From an uncultured Bacteroidales bacterium (GTDB lineage: Bacteria > Bacteroidota > Bacteroidia > Bacteroidales > UBA932), in assembly GCA_944326385.1 (NCBI GenBank), contig CALVDT010000041.1, positions 1-50,369 on the forward strand: 50,369 nt of DNA, read 5' to 3'. Made by a program: the position numbers and the translations under genes. Of the stretch, positions 27,565 through 36,829 are shown piece after piece. Under the pieces are notes generated by a model. It did no database searches, was not told where the DNA came from, and saw only the letters and a program-made list of their open reading frames with translations. The number at the start of each line of letters is the position of its first letter. Position 1 is the stretch's first letter.

Positions 27565-28878
27565 CTAAAGTCCGTTCTCCACAATAGTGGAATACTTGTT
27601 ATAGCCTTCCTCGTACTGAGGTCCTTTCTCGCGGAAACGGTAATAGATGTTCTTCAGATACTCAGCGATGCTCACCTTGATCTGGTTGTCCTTGGTCAGG
27701 CTGAATGCCTTCTCGAACGGCTCTATGGCGTTCATCAGGGCTGACTCAAACTCCTCGATAAGCGCCATGTATTTTGCATCGTCGAATTCGTTGGCTGCCT
27801 TATCCTGGAGTTCAAGAGCCTCATTGTAATAAAGAATGCCTATGCCGATGAAACCGAATTCATAATTCGGATCGATTTCATTTGACTTGAGGTACGATTT
27901 GATAGCTTCTTCCTTATGGCCGAGCTTGTTGTGGATGTCACCCTCTACATAATAAAGCGAGGCATTGTTCGGTTCGTTCTTCTTGGCAGCGTCAAGAAGG
28001 GAGAAAAGCTCGTCAGGCTGGTCACCGCTCTCGATATAATAGTTGATGAGACCGATGATGATGCTCTGGTTCTGAGGATAAGCAGAGAATCCGTTCTCGA
28101 GGACCTTCTTGGCTTCCTCCTTGTCTTCGAGATTGTTGTAAATGTCAGCCAGTTTGGCATATACCTCGCCATCCTCTGCGTAATCGAGTTCAAGGCATCT
28201 CTTGAAGAACGGCTCAGCCCTCTGATAGTCTTTGGACATCCATGCTGTGAATCCTGCATTGTATACGGCCATGGTATCGATGACAGGTACAGGAGCTGCC
28301 TCTGATGCGATGACTGCCTTCTCGAAGCACTCGCTTGCAGACTTCAGGTCACCGAACATGTATTCATTCATACCCTGCTCCACGTATTTTGCTGAAATAC
28401 CCTTGATGCCGGCATCGATATCCTTTGTCTTGCTGCCTTTTGCATCGACCTTGGCTGCTTCGAGATATGCATTCAATGCCATGTCCAGCGCATCTTCATA
28501 TACAGGTGCGGTGACCTCTATGATGGCCAGCTGGTTGTTTGCATTGAAATAATAGTTCATTGTCTTGTAAGTCTCCTTGATGTACGGCTCGCCGGCAAGA
28601 GTGACATTCTGCGTGGATGTCGGTTTGTCATTGCCCATGATGAAGGCGAGTTCCTGCTTGTTGGCACCTACCCAGCCATTGCCCATAGGTGCGGTAAATG
28701 CATCCATATATGCATCGGCGAGTTTGATCCAGGTTGCAGGTTTAAGCGCTTTCTTGGGGTTTTCAGTGGCTGCCGCCGCGCTTTCGACCGCTTTCTTGGC
28801 ATCTGCAGGAGTTTTCACCTGCGCATCGGCTATCTGGATAGCAAGCAGAACCGCCAATGCCATAAAAATTCGTTTCAT
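27565..28878 (-). CDS. Exported tetratricopeptide repeat protein
   Basis: With the ATG at 28878 (MKRIFMALAVLLAIQIADAQ signal peptide) the protein is 437 residues. An in-frame start 33 bases earlier would spoil the signal peptide. Several TPR units are readable between about 160 and 420, for example YNAGFTAWMSKDYQRAEPFF and SLYYVEGDIHNKLGHKEEAI. The protein is probably periplasmic and binds partners, with no enzyme motif. It lies 42 bases downstream of gyrA on the same strand, so it is likely in one transcript with it. Confidence 0.87.
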   Translation of the reverse strand: MKRIFMALAVLLAIQIADAQVKTPADAKKAVESAAAATENPKKALKPATWIKLADAYMDAFTAPMGNGWVGANKQELAFIMGNDKPTSTQNVTLAGEPYIKETYKTMNYYFNANNQLAIIEVTAPVYEDALDMALNAYLEAAKVDAKGSKTKDIDAGIKGISAKYVEQGMNEYMFGDLKSASECFEKAVIASEAAPVPVIDTMAVYNAGFTAWMSKDYQRAEPFFKRCLELDYAEDGEVYAKLADIYNNLEDKEEAKKVLENGFSAYPQNQSIIIGLINYYIESGDQPDELFSLLDAAKKNEPNNASLYYVEGDIHNKLGHKEEAIKSYLKSNEIDPNYEFGFIGIGILYYNEALELQDKAANEFDDAKYMALIEEFESALMNAIEPFEKAFSLTKDNQIKVSIAEYLKNIYYRFREKGPQYEEGYNKYSTIVENGL

Positions 28879-28920
28879 AACTAATCCGATTAATGATTTC
28901 AATGTTATCAATAATTAAGT

Positions 28921-31491
28921 TCATTCAGTCTTTGCCTCCGGTTCCTGTCCGGCATCAGATGCTGTCCCGTCGGTCACCGGTCCGTCAGACGCAGGCTCAT
29001 CCGCCTCTTCATTCCTGCTGACAGCAGATACTGCGGCTATGGCATCCCCGTCCTTGATATTTATCAGGCGTACACCCTGTGTAGCCCTGCCTGCGACCCT
29101 TATGTCGGATACATTCATCCTGATAGTGAGTCCTGACTTGTTTATTATCATGAGGTCATTATCGTCCGTCACATCCTTTATGGCCACGAGTTTTCCAGTC
29201 TTGTCCGTGATATTCAGAGTCTTGACCCCTTTGCTTCCTCTATGCGTAGTCCGGTATTCATCATAGTCGGAGCGTTTTCCGTATCCGTTCTCGCTGACTA
29301 CAAGTATCGTATGACGTGCAGCATCTTCTGCTTCCGGATCATGGCATATCATGCCTACCACCTCGTCTTCGTCGCTGATATTTATGCCTTTGACTCCAGA
29401 AGCGGTCCTGCCGAGCGGTCTTGCATCCTCTTCATTGAATCTGGCGCAGCAGCCGTTCTTTCCGGCCAGGAGTATCTGGCATCTGCCGTTTGTCATCGAG
29501 GCCTCGAGAAGTTCATCCCCGTCCCTGACGGTAATGGCATTGACACCGTTGGTCCTCGGTCTTGAGTATGCCTCCAGAAGCGTCTTCTTGATGATTCCTT
29601 TCCTGGTGACAAGTACGATGTAATTGTTGTTTATATAGTCTTCATCCTTGAGGTTCCGCACATTTATGAATGCCTTCACGGTGTCGTCAGGCTCTATGTT
29701 GATCACATTCTGGATGGCACGCCCTTTCGAGGTCCTGGTGCCTTCAGGGATTTCATAGACCTTGAGCCAGAAGCATCTGCCGTTCTTTGTGAAGAGCAGC
29801 ATGGTGCTGTGCATGTTGGCCACGTAGATATATTCGATGAAATCCTCGTCACGCGTAGCGCTGCCTTTCATGCCGACGCCTCCCCTGTTCTGGGTGCGGT
29901 ATTCGGCAAGCGGAGTCCTCTTGATATATCCGAGATGGGATATGGTGATGACCACATCCTCGTCAGGGTAGAAATCCTCAGGGTTGAACTCCTCTGCCGA
30001 CAGGGCTATTTCCGTCCTGCGCGGGTCACCGTATTTCTGCTTGAGCTCCTGGAGTTCGTCCTTGATGATGCCCATCTGCTTGTCATAGCTTGCAAGCACT
30101 TCCTCACAGTAGTTGATGAATTTCATGAGTTCGTCGAACTCGGACTGCAGCTTCTCGCGCTCAAGTCCGGTGAGCTGCCTGAGCCTCATCTCGACAATCG
30201 CCGTCGCCTGGGCGTCAGAGAACGCGAAACGCTCCATGAGTTCGGATTTGGCCTGGTCCACGCTGCGGGATGCCCTGATGATGTTTATGATCTCGTCGAT
30301 GACATCAAGAGCTTTCAGCAGGCCTTCGAGTATATGCGCCCGCTTCTTTGCCTTTTCAAGATCGAATTTCGTCCTGCGGACCACAACGTCGTGCCTGTGT
30401 CGGACGAAATATTTGATCATATCCTTGAGGCTCAACGTTCTCGGGCGGCCGTTGACAAGGGCGACATTGTTCACCGAGAAGCTCGACTGGAGCGGAGTAT
30501 ATTTGAAAAGCGTATTGAGGACCACATTCGAGTTCGCACCGATCTTCAGCTTTATGACGATACGCATACCCTTCCTGGTGGTCTCGTCATTCACATATAC
30601 GATACCGTCGATCTTCTTGTTCTCCACAAGCTCCACGATCTTCTCTATGAGTTCGCGCTTGTTCACCATATACGGTATCTCGGTGACCACAATGGTCTCC
30701 CTGCCGGATTCGCTCACCTCGATTTCTGTCCGCGACCTGATGACTATCCTGCCCCTTCCGGTCTCGAAAGCATCCCTGATGCCCTGATGTCCCTGGATTA
30801 TGCCTCCGGTAGGGAAATCCGGACCTTTGATATAATGCATCAGCTCATCGGTGGTGATTTCAGGGTTGTCTATATAGGCGCAAATGGCGTCACATGATTC
30901 CCCGAGGTTATGAGGAGCCATGTTCGTGGCCATTCCCACGGCGATTCCGGACGAACCGTTCAGCAGAAGCAGGGGGGCCTTCGTAGGAAGTACGGTAGGC
31001 TCCTGCAGGGTATCATCGAAGTTGTTCTGGAAATCCACCGTATCCTTGTCGATATCGGCCATCACCTCCTCGGTAAGCTTCTCGAGCTTGGCTTCAGTAT
31101 AACGCATCGCCGCCGGAGAGTCACCGTCCATCGACCCGAAGTTACCCTGTCCGAACACGAGCGGATACCTCATGCTCCACGGCTGGGCCATCCTGACCAT
31201 GGCATCATATACGCTGCTGTCGCCATGCGGATGATATTTACCGAGCACCTCACCGACAATCCTTGCAGACTTCTTTGTCTGGCCGGAATAGCCGAGTCCC
31301 AATCCCGTCATACCGAAAAGCACCCTTCTGTGGACCGGCTTCATCCCGTCCCTCACATCAGGCAGCGCCCTCGACACTATGACAGACATCGAATAGTCTA
31401 TATACGAACTACGCATCTGCCTGTCGATATTCACCGTCTCAATCCTGCCTGAAGGCGTTTCTGTTTCAATTGGATTTATCGTATTATCCAT
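28921..31491 (-). CDS. gyrA: DNA gyrase subunit A
   Basis: The 856-residue protein has the winged-helix breakage-reunion domain with catalytic Tyr131 (AAMRYTE), the coiled-coil gate, and a C-terminal beta-pinwheel with a GyrA-box-like QNRGGVG, which favours GyrA over ParC. The C-terminal tail is acidic. At the two main quinolone positions (83 and 87 in E. coli numbering) it has Ser92 and Asp96 in [12 protein letters not shown], the unmutated state. With GyrB it introduces negative supercoils. The gene is divergent from a clp unfoldase gene and is followed by the TPR gene. Confidence 0.97.
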   Translation of the reverse strand: MDNTINPIETETPSGRIETVNIDRQMRSSYIDYSMSVIVSRALPDVRDGMKPVHRRVLFGMTGLGLGYSGQTKKSARIVGEVLGKYHPHGDSSVYDAMVRMAQPWSMRYPLVFGQGNFGSMDGDSPAAMRYTEAKLEKLTEEVMADIDKDTVDFQNNFDDTLQEPTVLPTKAPLLLLNGSSGIAVGMATNMAPHNLGESCDAICAYIDNPEITTDELMHYIKGPDFPTGGIIQGHQGIRDAFETGRGRIVIRSRTEIEVSESGRETIVVTEIPYMVNKRELIEKIVELVENKKIDGIVYVNDETTRKGMRIVIKLKIGANSNVVLNTLFKYTPLQSSFSVNNVALVNGRPRTLSLKDMIKYFVRHRHDVVVRRTKFDLEKAKKRAHILEGLLKALDVIDEIINIIRASRSVDQAKSELMERFAFSDAQATAIVEMRLRQLTGLEREKLQSEFDELMKFINYCEEVLASYDKQMGIIKDELQELKQKYGDPRRTEIALSAEEFNPEDFYPDEDVVITISHLGYIKRTPLAEYRTQNRGGVGMKGSATRDEDFIEYIYVANMHSTMLLFTKNGRCFWLKVYEIPEGTRTSKGRAIQNVINIEPDDTVKAFINVRNLKDEDYINNNYIVLVTRKGIIKKTLLEAYSRPRTNGVNAITVRDGDELLEASMTNGRCQILLAGKNGCCARFNEEDARPLGRTASGVKGINISDEDEVVGMICHDPEAEDAARHTILVVSENGYGKRSDYDEYRTTHRGSKGVKTLNITDKTGKLVAIKDVTDDNDLMIINKSGLTIRMNVSDIRVAGRATQGVRLINIKDGDAIAAVSAVSRNEEADEPASDGPVTDGTASDAGQEPEAKTE

Positions 31492-31528
31492 ATAATCACT
31501 CCTGTATTTCCACTATAAACATAGTCTG

Positions 31529-31560
31529 CAAAGATACTAAAAAAAACGTTTCCGACGCAA
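31529..31560 (-). promoter_or_regulatory. Promoter for gyrA
   Basis: The minus strand reads TTG (31560-31558), 21 bases, then TATCTTTG (31536-31529), a good -33/-7 pair. A 16-base sequence at 31515-31530, overlapping the end of the -7 box, is repeated in the clp leader. Confidence 0.65.
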
Positions 31561-31590
31561 ATGAGGATACAGTTTATTCCAAGATTTTAG

Positions 31591-31620
31591 TACATTTGCA
31601 CTTCATAAACATAGACTGTA
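31591..31620 (+). promoter_or_regulatory. Promoter box and leader of the clp gene, with shared 16-mer
   Basis: TACATTTG at 31591-31598 is an exact -7 match, 22 bases before the ATG. The leader ends in ATAAACATAGACTGTA (31605-31620), which matches 31515-31530 in 14 of 16 bases. Confidence 0.6.
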
Positions 31621-33954
31621 ATGGAAATCAGGATATCGAGAGAACTTAATGTCATCATCAACTTCGCAAAAGAGGAGGCGATGAGGACGGGCAGCTACGG
31701 GATTTCCCCTGATCACCTGTTCCTCGGAATCATCAGACATAACGATAACGGAGCAGCCAGAGCCTTGAAAGCCCTCGGCATAGATCTGGAGGAATTCAAA
31801 CAGTTCATAGACGGGAAAATAAGCACCGACAGATACATCCCGTTCTCTGAATCAGAACGGATATCCCTGTCCCGCGGTGCCTACAACATACTGAGTTTCA
31901 CCATTCTGGAAGCTACGAGAACAATGTCAGGGACAGCACTTCCGGAGCATCTGCTCCTGGCCCTGTGCAAAGCTGCCTCAGGTGGATTCGGACAGACGTG
32001 GCTGAACGACAGGGGGACAGGCTACGACAGCGTCCATCATTACTTTGAAAACGCCGGAATACCGGACGGAGACGCCGGAGAATGGAATACGGGGAACGGC
32101 ATCCAGGATGAAGAAAAGGAAGAAACCGGCAGAAAGCAGGAGGAAAGCGCCCTGGAGAAATTCGGCTACGATCTGACAGCTGCAGCCATGACAGGGAAGC
32201 TTGACCCCGTCGCGGGACGGGAAACGGAAATGCTGCGCGTCATGCAGATACTTGGAAGACGCAAGAAGAACAATCCGATGCTTGTCGGCGATCCCGGTGT
32301 AGGGAAATCCGCCATCGTGGAAGGCATTGCCGCAAGGATAGCAGCAGGCGATGTCCCGGAAGCGCTTGCAGGAAAGCGCATCATATCCCTGGACATGGCT
32401 GCCTTAGTGGCCGGGACCAGATACAGAGGTGACTTCGAAAAACGCATAAAGTCCCTGTTGAAGGAGATCGAAGGGAACAGCGACATAATAATCTTCATAG
32501 ACGAATTCCACACCATAATAGGGGCCGGAGGAGCAGGAGGAAGCCTCGATGCCGCAAATATCCTCAAACCGGCGCTTGCCAGGGGCGGGATACACTGTAT
32601 CGGGGCCACAACACTGGATGAGTTCAGGAAAACCGTGGAAAAGGACGGTGCCCTTGACCGCAGATTCCAGAAAGTGATCGTGGAACCTGCGGACGTGGAA
32701 CAGACTGTCGGGATACTCAAACGGCTCCAGCAGAAATACGAGTTCCACCATCTGGTCAGATACACCGACAGCGCCATCGAAGCCTGCGCCAGGCTTTCCG
32801 ACCGCTACGTATCAGGCAGATGTCTGCCGGACAAGGCCATAGATGCCATGGATGAAGCAGGTTCGATGGTGAATCTCAGGGCATCGGCCAGAAAGACGGA
32901 AGGATTCCCCCAGGTCACCGCAGAGGATATTGCCACAGTGATATCCACGATGACAGGTATCCCTGTAAACAAAGTGGCCGAGTCCGAGCAGACAAGGCTG
33001 TCGGGAATAGAAGAGGAACTGAGGAAAAAGGTAGTCGGACAGGACAAGGCTGTCGAAGAAGTGGCAAAAGCCATACGGAGAAACCGTGCCGGCCTTAAAG
33101 ACCCGCACAGACCGGTCGGGTCATTCCTGTTCTGCGGACCTACCGGGGTAGGCAAGACTCAGCTTGCCAGAGCGTTGGCCGGATACCTGTTCGAGTCTGA
33201 AGACAATATGATAAGAATCGACATGAGCGAATACAGCGAGAAGTTCACCGCATCGAGACTGATCGGAGCCCCTCCAGGCTATGTCGGATTCGAGGAAGGG
33301 GGACAGCTGAGCGAGCGGGTAAGGAGAAAGCCTTACAGCGTAGTCCTGCTGGACGAGATAGAGAAAGCGCACCCGGACATCTTCAATCTGCTGCTGCAGG
33401 TCCTTGATGAAGGCAGGCTCACGGACAGCAATGGACGCACCGTGGATTTCCGGAACACAATCCTCATCATGACATCGAATGTCGGAAGCAGGGAACTTGA
33501 CGAATTCGGCACAAGCCTCGGCTTCCCCACTTCAGCCGCCAGGCCTGACAGCAGGAAAAAAGACATTGTCGCAAAGGCCGTCAGAAGAATATTCCCGCCT
33601 GAATTCCTGAACAGGATAGATGAACTGATTTACTTCAACTCCCTGACCAGGGAAGATATCGGCAAGATCGTGGAAATCGAACTCCGGAAGCTTCGCGGAA
33701 TGGTTGCCGGAGCCGGGTACAGGATAGTGATTCCTGCCTCCGTAAAGAAAAAGGTGACGGAAACCGGATATGATCCCGCATACGGGGCAAGGCCTCTGAA
33801 ACGCGCCATCCGGAAATATATCGAAGATCCACTCTCCGAATTCATCCTGTCCAGACCGCTCAAGGACAATGGAGGACAGGCGAAAGACACCGGAACGCTT
33901 TATCTTGCCCTCGGCAAGGACGGTGAAAGCACAGAGGTTCGGATCAGAAGCTGA
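31621..33954 (+). CDS. Clp protease ATP-binding subunit (ClpA/ClpC type, no M domain)
   Basis: A 777-residue AAA+ unfoldase with an N-terminal Clp_N double repeat (about 1-140), a first ATPase domain (Walker A GDPGVGKS, Lys229), a second one (GPTGVGKT, Lys512) and a C-terminal D2-small domain. The region after DKAIDAMDEAGS is short, so the coiled-coil M domain of ClpC and ClpB is missing. The loop after IMTSNVG holds Leu633-Gly634-Phe635, the place and type of the ClpP-binding IGF/IGL tripeptide, so it probably feeds ClpP. The layout is like ClpA; the family in this phylum is often called ClpC. Confidence 0.92.
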   Translation: MEIRISRELNVIINFAKEEAMRTGSYGISPDHLFLGIIRHNDNGAARALKALGIDLEEFKQFIDGKISTDRYIPFSESERISLSRGAYNILSFTILEATRTMSGTALPEHLLLALCKAASGGFGQTWLNDRGTGYDSVHHYFENAGIPDGDAGEWNTGNGIQDEEKEETGRKQEESALEKFGYDLTAAAMTGKLDPVAGRETEMLRVMQILGRRKKNNPMLVGDPGVGKSAIVEGIAARIAAGDVPEALAGKRIISLDMAALVAGTRYRGDFEKRIKSLLKEIEGNSDIIIFIDEFHTIIGAGGAGGSLDAANILKPALARGGIHCIGATTLDEFRKTVEKDGALDRRFQKVIVEPADVEQTVGILKRLQQKYEFHHLVRYTDSAIEACARLSDRYVSGRCLPDKAIDAMDEAGSMVNLRASARKTEGFPQVTAEDIATVISTMTGIPVNKVAESEQTRLSGIEEELRKKVVGQDKAVEEVAKAIRRNRAGLKDPHRPVGSFLFCGPTGVGKTQLARALAGYLFESEDNMIRIDMSEYSEKFTASRLIGAPPGYVGFEEGGQLSERVRRKPYSVVLLDEIEKAHPDIFNLLLQVLDEGRLTDSNGRTVDFRNTILIMTSNVGSRELDEFGTSLGFPTSAARPDSRKKDIVAKAVRRIFPPEFLNRIDELIYFNSLTREDIGKIVEIELRKLRGMVAGAGYRIVIPASVKKKVTETGYDPAYGARPLKRAIRKYIEDPLSEFILSRPLKDNGGQAKDTGTLYLALGKDGESTEVRIRS

Positions 33955-34066
33955 CATCCTTGACTTCAAGGTCGAACTCCTTCATGAAATCGAGCACATT
34001 TTCCATAGTCTGTCCTGCAGATATGAAAGAGCAGATGTTTTCGAAAGAGAATTCAGTGTTTTTCAT
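33944..34066 (-). CDS. Small hypothetical protein, 40 residues
   Basis: An ORF starting MKNTEFSFENIC and ending EVKDVSF, on the strand opposite clp and the HAD gene. It is supported by an exact -7 box (TAATTTTG) 38 bases before the ATG and an A-rich leader (AAAAAATACAAGTC), typical for translated Bacteroidota genes. The product is amphipathic and acidic (several Glu and Asp, Phe-rich), with one Cys and no signal peptide or membrane segment. It overlaps the clp 3' end by 11 bases, tail to tail. I do not recognise a family. Confidence 0.5.
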   Translation of the reverse strand: MKNTEFSFENICSFISAGQTMENVLDFMKEFDLEVKDVSF

Positions 34067-34104
34067 GACTTGTATTTTTTATGGTTGTTTTCCTGATTAC
34101 GATG

Positions 34105-34112
34105 CAAAATTA
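34105..34112 (-). promoter_or_regulatory. -7 promoter box for the 40-residue ORF
   Basis: The minus strand reads TAATTTTG, fitting TAnnTTTG. It lies only 8 bases from the divergent HAD gene start, so the small ORF is the more natural target. Confidence 0.45.
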
Positions 34113-34120
34113 ACATCACT

Positions 34121-34846
34121 ATGTACCAAAGCACGGCACATTCAAAAATAAAACTGGCAATTTTCGATCTTGACGGGACCTTGCTGAACACGATAGAGGA
34201 TCTCGGCAGAGCATGCAACTTCGCCCTGGCCTCCTGCGGCTGTCCTGAAAGAGACCTCGGGGAATACAACAGGCTGGTTGGCCGCGGCATATACAACCTT
34301 TTCCGGGGAGCCTTGCCTGAAGGAAGGAAATCCGAAGAGATGGTGCTGAAGATGAAAAGTTTCTTCATACCATACTATAACATGCACAAGACCGACTTCA
34401 CCAGACCATATCCTGGCATAGAAGACATGCTGCACAGCCTGGAGAAATGCGGCATAGCTCTGGCAGTGGCATCCAACAAATACCAGGAAGGCACGGAAGC
34501 TCTGGTAAAACGTTTTTTCGGGGAAAGAAGATTCCTGAAGATACTCGGGCAGAGGGATGGCATGCCCATAAAGCCGGATCCGGACATAGTGCATGAAATC
34601 GAAAACGCCTACAGGAATACCTGCGGGGACATTTCACCGCATGAAGTCCTGTATGCCGGTGATTCGGATGTAGATATGGAGACAGGGCTGAATGCCGGAG
34701 TGGTTACTGCCGGTGTCCTGTGGGGGTTCAGACCGGAAGAGGAACTCAAGTCCAGGCATCCGCATATTCTGGCAGACAGCCCGGCCGCACTGCTGGAAAA
34801 AATCCGGGAATGGAATCCGGAAATGCTCTTGAAACAACTTTACTGA
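34121..34846 (+). CDS. HAD family phosphatase, phosphoglycolate phosphatase-like
   Basis: The 241-residue protein carries the HAD blocks: FDLDGTLLNT (motif I, nucleophile Asp), VASNK (motif II), the Lys of GMPIKPDPD (motif III) and AGDSDVDMETG (motif IV), with an alpha-helical cap between I and II. This is the Gph-like subgroup that hydrolyses phosphoglycolate or similar small phosphates; the substrate is not certain. The stop is two bases before the esterase start, so the two genes are co-translated. Confidence 0.88.
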   Translation: MYQSTAHSKIKLAIFDLDGTLLNTIEDLGRACNFALASCGCPERDLGEYNRLVGRGIYNLFRGALPEGRKSEEMVLKMKSFFIPYYNMHKTDFTRPYPGIEDMLHSLEKCGIALAVASNKYQEGTEALVKRFFGERRFLKILGQRDGMPIKPDPDIVHEIENAYRNTCGDISPHEVLYAGDSDVDMETGLNAGVVTAGVLWGFRPEEELKSRHPHILADSPAALLEKIREWNPEMLLKQLY

Positions 34847-34848
34847 AT

Positions 34849-35832
34849 ATGGAAAAAAGAAAGATCTTAACGGTTCAAGCCGTTGCCGTCCTGATCATGG
34901 CAACGGCAGCAGCCTTCAATGTCACCGCCGCAGACGGTGTCAGGGACAGGACGCCTGCAATATATCCTGACGCCACATACATGTTCGCCCAGAGAGACAC
35001 ATGCGAGCTGTTCATGGATGTCTACGAACCTGCGGAAGGAAGCAGCACGCAGATAGACGGGAAAGACAAGCCGACCGTGGTTTTCATGTTCGGCGGAGGA
35101 TTCATTACGGGAAGGAGGGACGACCCGTACCTGACTCCATGGTACAAGGAGATGACAGACCATGGCTACAGGCTGATCGCCATAGACTACAGACTCGGGC
35201 TTAAAGGTGCGGACAACGTCGGCATCGCACAGGTGAACCTGCTGGACAACGCCATCCATCTCGCCGTGGAAGACCTTTTCAGTGCGACAAAGTTCATAAT
35301 CGACAATGCCGGGACTCTCGGCGTAGACCCTGCCAATATCGTGATAAGCGGCTCGTCAGCAGGTGCCATCTCTGTCCTGCAGGCAGATTACGAACTCTGC
35401 AACCGGACCGGATATGCGGAAGGACTGCCTTCAGGTTTCCGTTATGCCGGAGTGATATCCTTCTCCGGAGGAATCCTGTCCAGACATGGAAAGCTCAAAT
35501 ACAAGGAAGAACCCGCACCTACCCTGCTTTTCCACGGGACAGCCGACCGGCTCGTGAATTACGGACAGATCCGGTTCTTCAATATCGGATTCTTCGGTTC
35601 GGACAAGATAGCGGAGAGATTCAGCAAGGCAGGATACAACTACAACATCCTGCGCTACCATGACTGCGGGCATGAAATAGCCTCAATCATGGACAGCACC
35701 ACCGGATATCAGTTCGGTTTCATGGAGAGGAATGTCATGGACGGTGTCAGATACATTGTGGACATGACTGTTAAAGACCCTTCGGTAGTGAAAGTCGGAA
35801 GCCAGTCACGGAAAGAGCTTTATGGAGATTAG
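34849..35832 (+). CDS. Secreted alpha/beta hydrolase, carboxylesterase-like
   Basis: The ATG at 34849 gives 327 residues with a clear signal peptide (MEKRKILTVQAVAV to about residue 25). A longer upstream frame inside the HAD gene is rejected. The fold shows an oxyanion GGGF stretch, nucleophile Ser170 in GSSAG, Asp233 in HGTAD and His275 in YHDCGHE, a complete triad. The substrate could be an acyl or feruloyl ester of a glycan, but no carbohydrate genes lie directly beside it except udp and GH20 downstream. A hairpin follows. Confidence 0.85.
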   Translation: MEKRKILTVQAVAVLIMATAAAFNVTAADGVRDRTPAIYPDATYMFAQRDTCELFMDVYEPAEGSSTQIDGKDKPTVVFMFGGGFITGRRDDPYLTPWYKEMTDHGYRLIAIDYRLGLKGADNVGIAQVNLLDNAIHLAVEDLFSATKFIIDNAGTLGVDPANIVISGSSAGAISVLQADYELCNRTGYAEGLPSGFRYAGVISFSGGILSRHGKLKYKEEPAPTLLFHGTADRLVNYGQIRFFNIGFFGSDKIAERFSKAGYNYNILRYHDCGHEIASIMDSTTGYQFGFMERNVMDGVRYIVDMTVKDPSVVKVGSQSRKELYGD

Positions 35833-35847
35833 CACTCCCCATAAAGC
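35817..35847 (+). terminator. Terminator after the esterase gene
   Basis: Arms GCTTTATGG (35817-35825) and CCATAAAGC (35839-35847) with 13 bases between. The left arm spans the stop codon region. The minus-strand phosphorylase gene ends 52 bases further on. Confidence 0.6.
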
Positions 35848-35898
35848 CCTTGGAAACTGATTCTCCCGCCTTGACCGGCCCTCCGGAAAAGGGAAAGC

Positions 35899-36765
35899 CT
35901 AACCGAGAAGATTGTCAAGAGACAATTCCACGAGACGGCGGACATGCGGTTTATAATCAGTATTGCTTGATTTAAGAAAACGGTTTGCTATGATGCAGCA
36001 GACTGTTCCGGCATTATGTCCGAGATGCGCGGCAATCCCTGCTATGGCAGAACCTTCCATTTCGAAATTCGTGATCCTCCATTCCCCGAAACGGAACGAG
36101 GCGAAAGTATCCAGCATGTCCGGCATGGCCAGCGGCATACGCAGCACCCTGCCCTGAGGCCCGTAAAATCCGGATGCCGCTATGGTCATCCCCTTGATTG
36201 TCGAAGAACTGAATCTGGAAATCATATCCTCCCCGGCCTTGACGAAATACGGATCAGGGAGATGCCTGTTCCAATGGGTATGCGCCTTGAAAGCCTCCTC
36301 GATGTCAGTCATGGCAATCCTGTCCCTGTCAGCATACCAGTTCAGCAGCCCGTCACACCCCACGGAAACATGCGAAAAGACAAAGGACCCGAGCGGGATA
36401 TCCGGCTGGACAGCCCCCGAAGTCCCTATCCTCAGTATGTTCAGCGATTTCTTTTCAGGTTTGATCTCCCTGGTGGAGAAATCGATATTGGCAAGAGCAT
36501 CGAGCTCGTTCATGACGATATCGATATTGTCCGTACCGATGCCTGTCGACAGCACCGTCAGGCGTTTCCCCCTGTATTTTCCCGTCACCGACACGAACTC
36601 GCGTGACTGATGGCGGAATTCCTTGTCTTCGAGATATTCCGCTACCATATCCACGCGTCCGGGGTCGCCTACCAGTATGATATTGTCCGCAAGTTCTTCC
36701 GGTCTCAGGTGAAGATGGAACACCGAGCCGTCATCGTTTATTATAAGTTCCGATTCCCGTATCAT
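35899..36765 (-). CDS. Nucleoside phosphorylase (uridine phosphorylase-like)
   Basis: This 288-residue enzyme belongs to the PNP/UDP family. Visible are the phosphate-binding VGDPGRV near residue 32, STGIGTDN, RIGTSGAVQ, and the C-terminal NFEMEGSAI block, where Met-Glu contacts the ribose. It splits nucleosides into base and ribose 1-phosphate. Uridine is the likely substrate, but family members can be hard to tell apart. It appears to be a single gene, 64 bases downstream of the GH20 gene. Confidence 0.88.
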   Translation of the reverse strand: MIRESELIINDDGSVFHLHLRPEELADNIILVGDPGRVDMVAEYLEDKEFRHQSREFVSVTGKYRGKRLTVLSTGIGTDNIDIVMNELDALANIDFSTREIKPEKKSLNILRIGTSGAVQPDIPLGSFVFSHVSVGCDGLLNWYADRDRIAMTDIEEAFKAHTHWNRHLPDPYFVKAGEDMISRFSSSTIKGMTIAASGFYGPQGRVLRMPLAMPDMLDTFASFRFGEWRITNFEMEGSAIAGIAAHLGHNAGTVCCIIANRFLKSSNTDYKPHVRRLVELSLDNLLG

Positions 36766-36829
36766 ATCAATGTCAATCCGACGGATTAAAGTTTATTCAT
36801 ATTGAACGGATACATTCCAAGAGGAAAGG

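Noticed and set aside
31081-31260. Quinolone-resistance substitutions in gyrA
   Set aside because: Ser92 and Asp96, at the E. coli 83 and 87 positions, are the unmutated residues.
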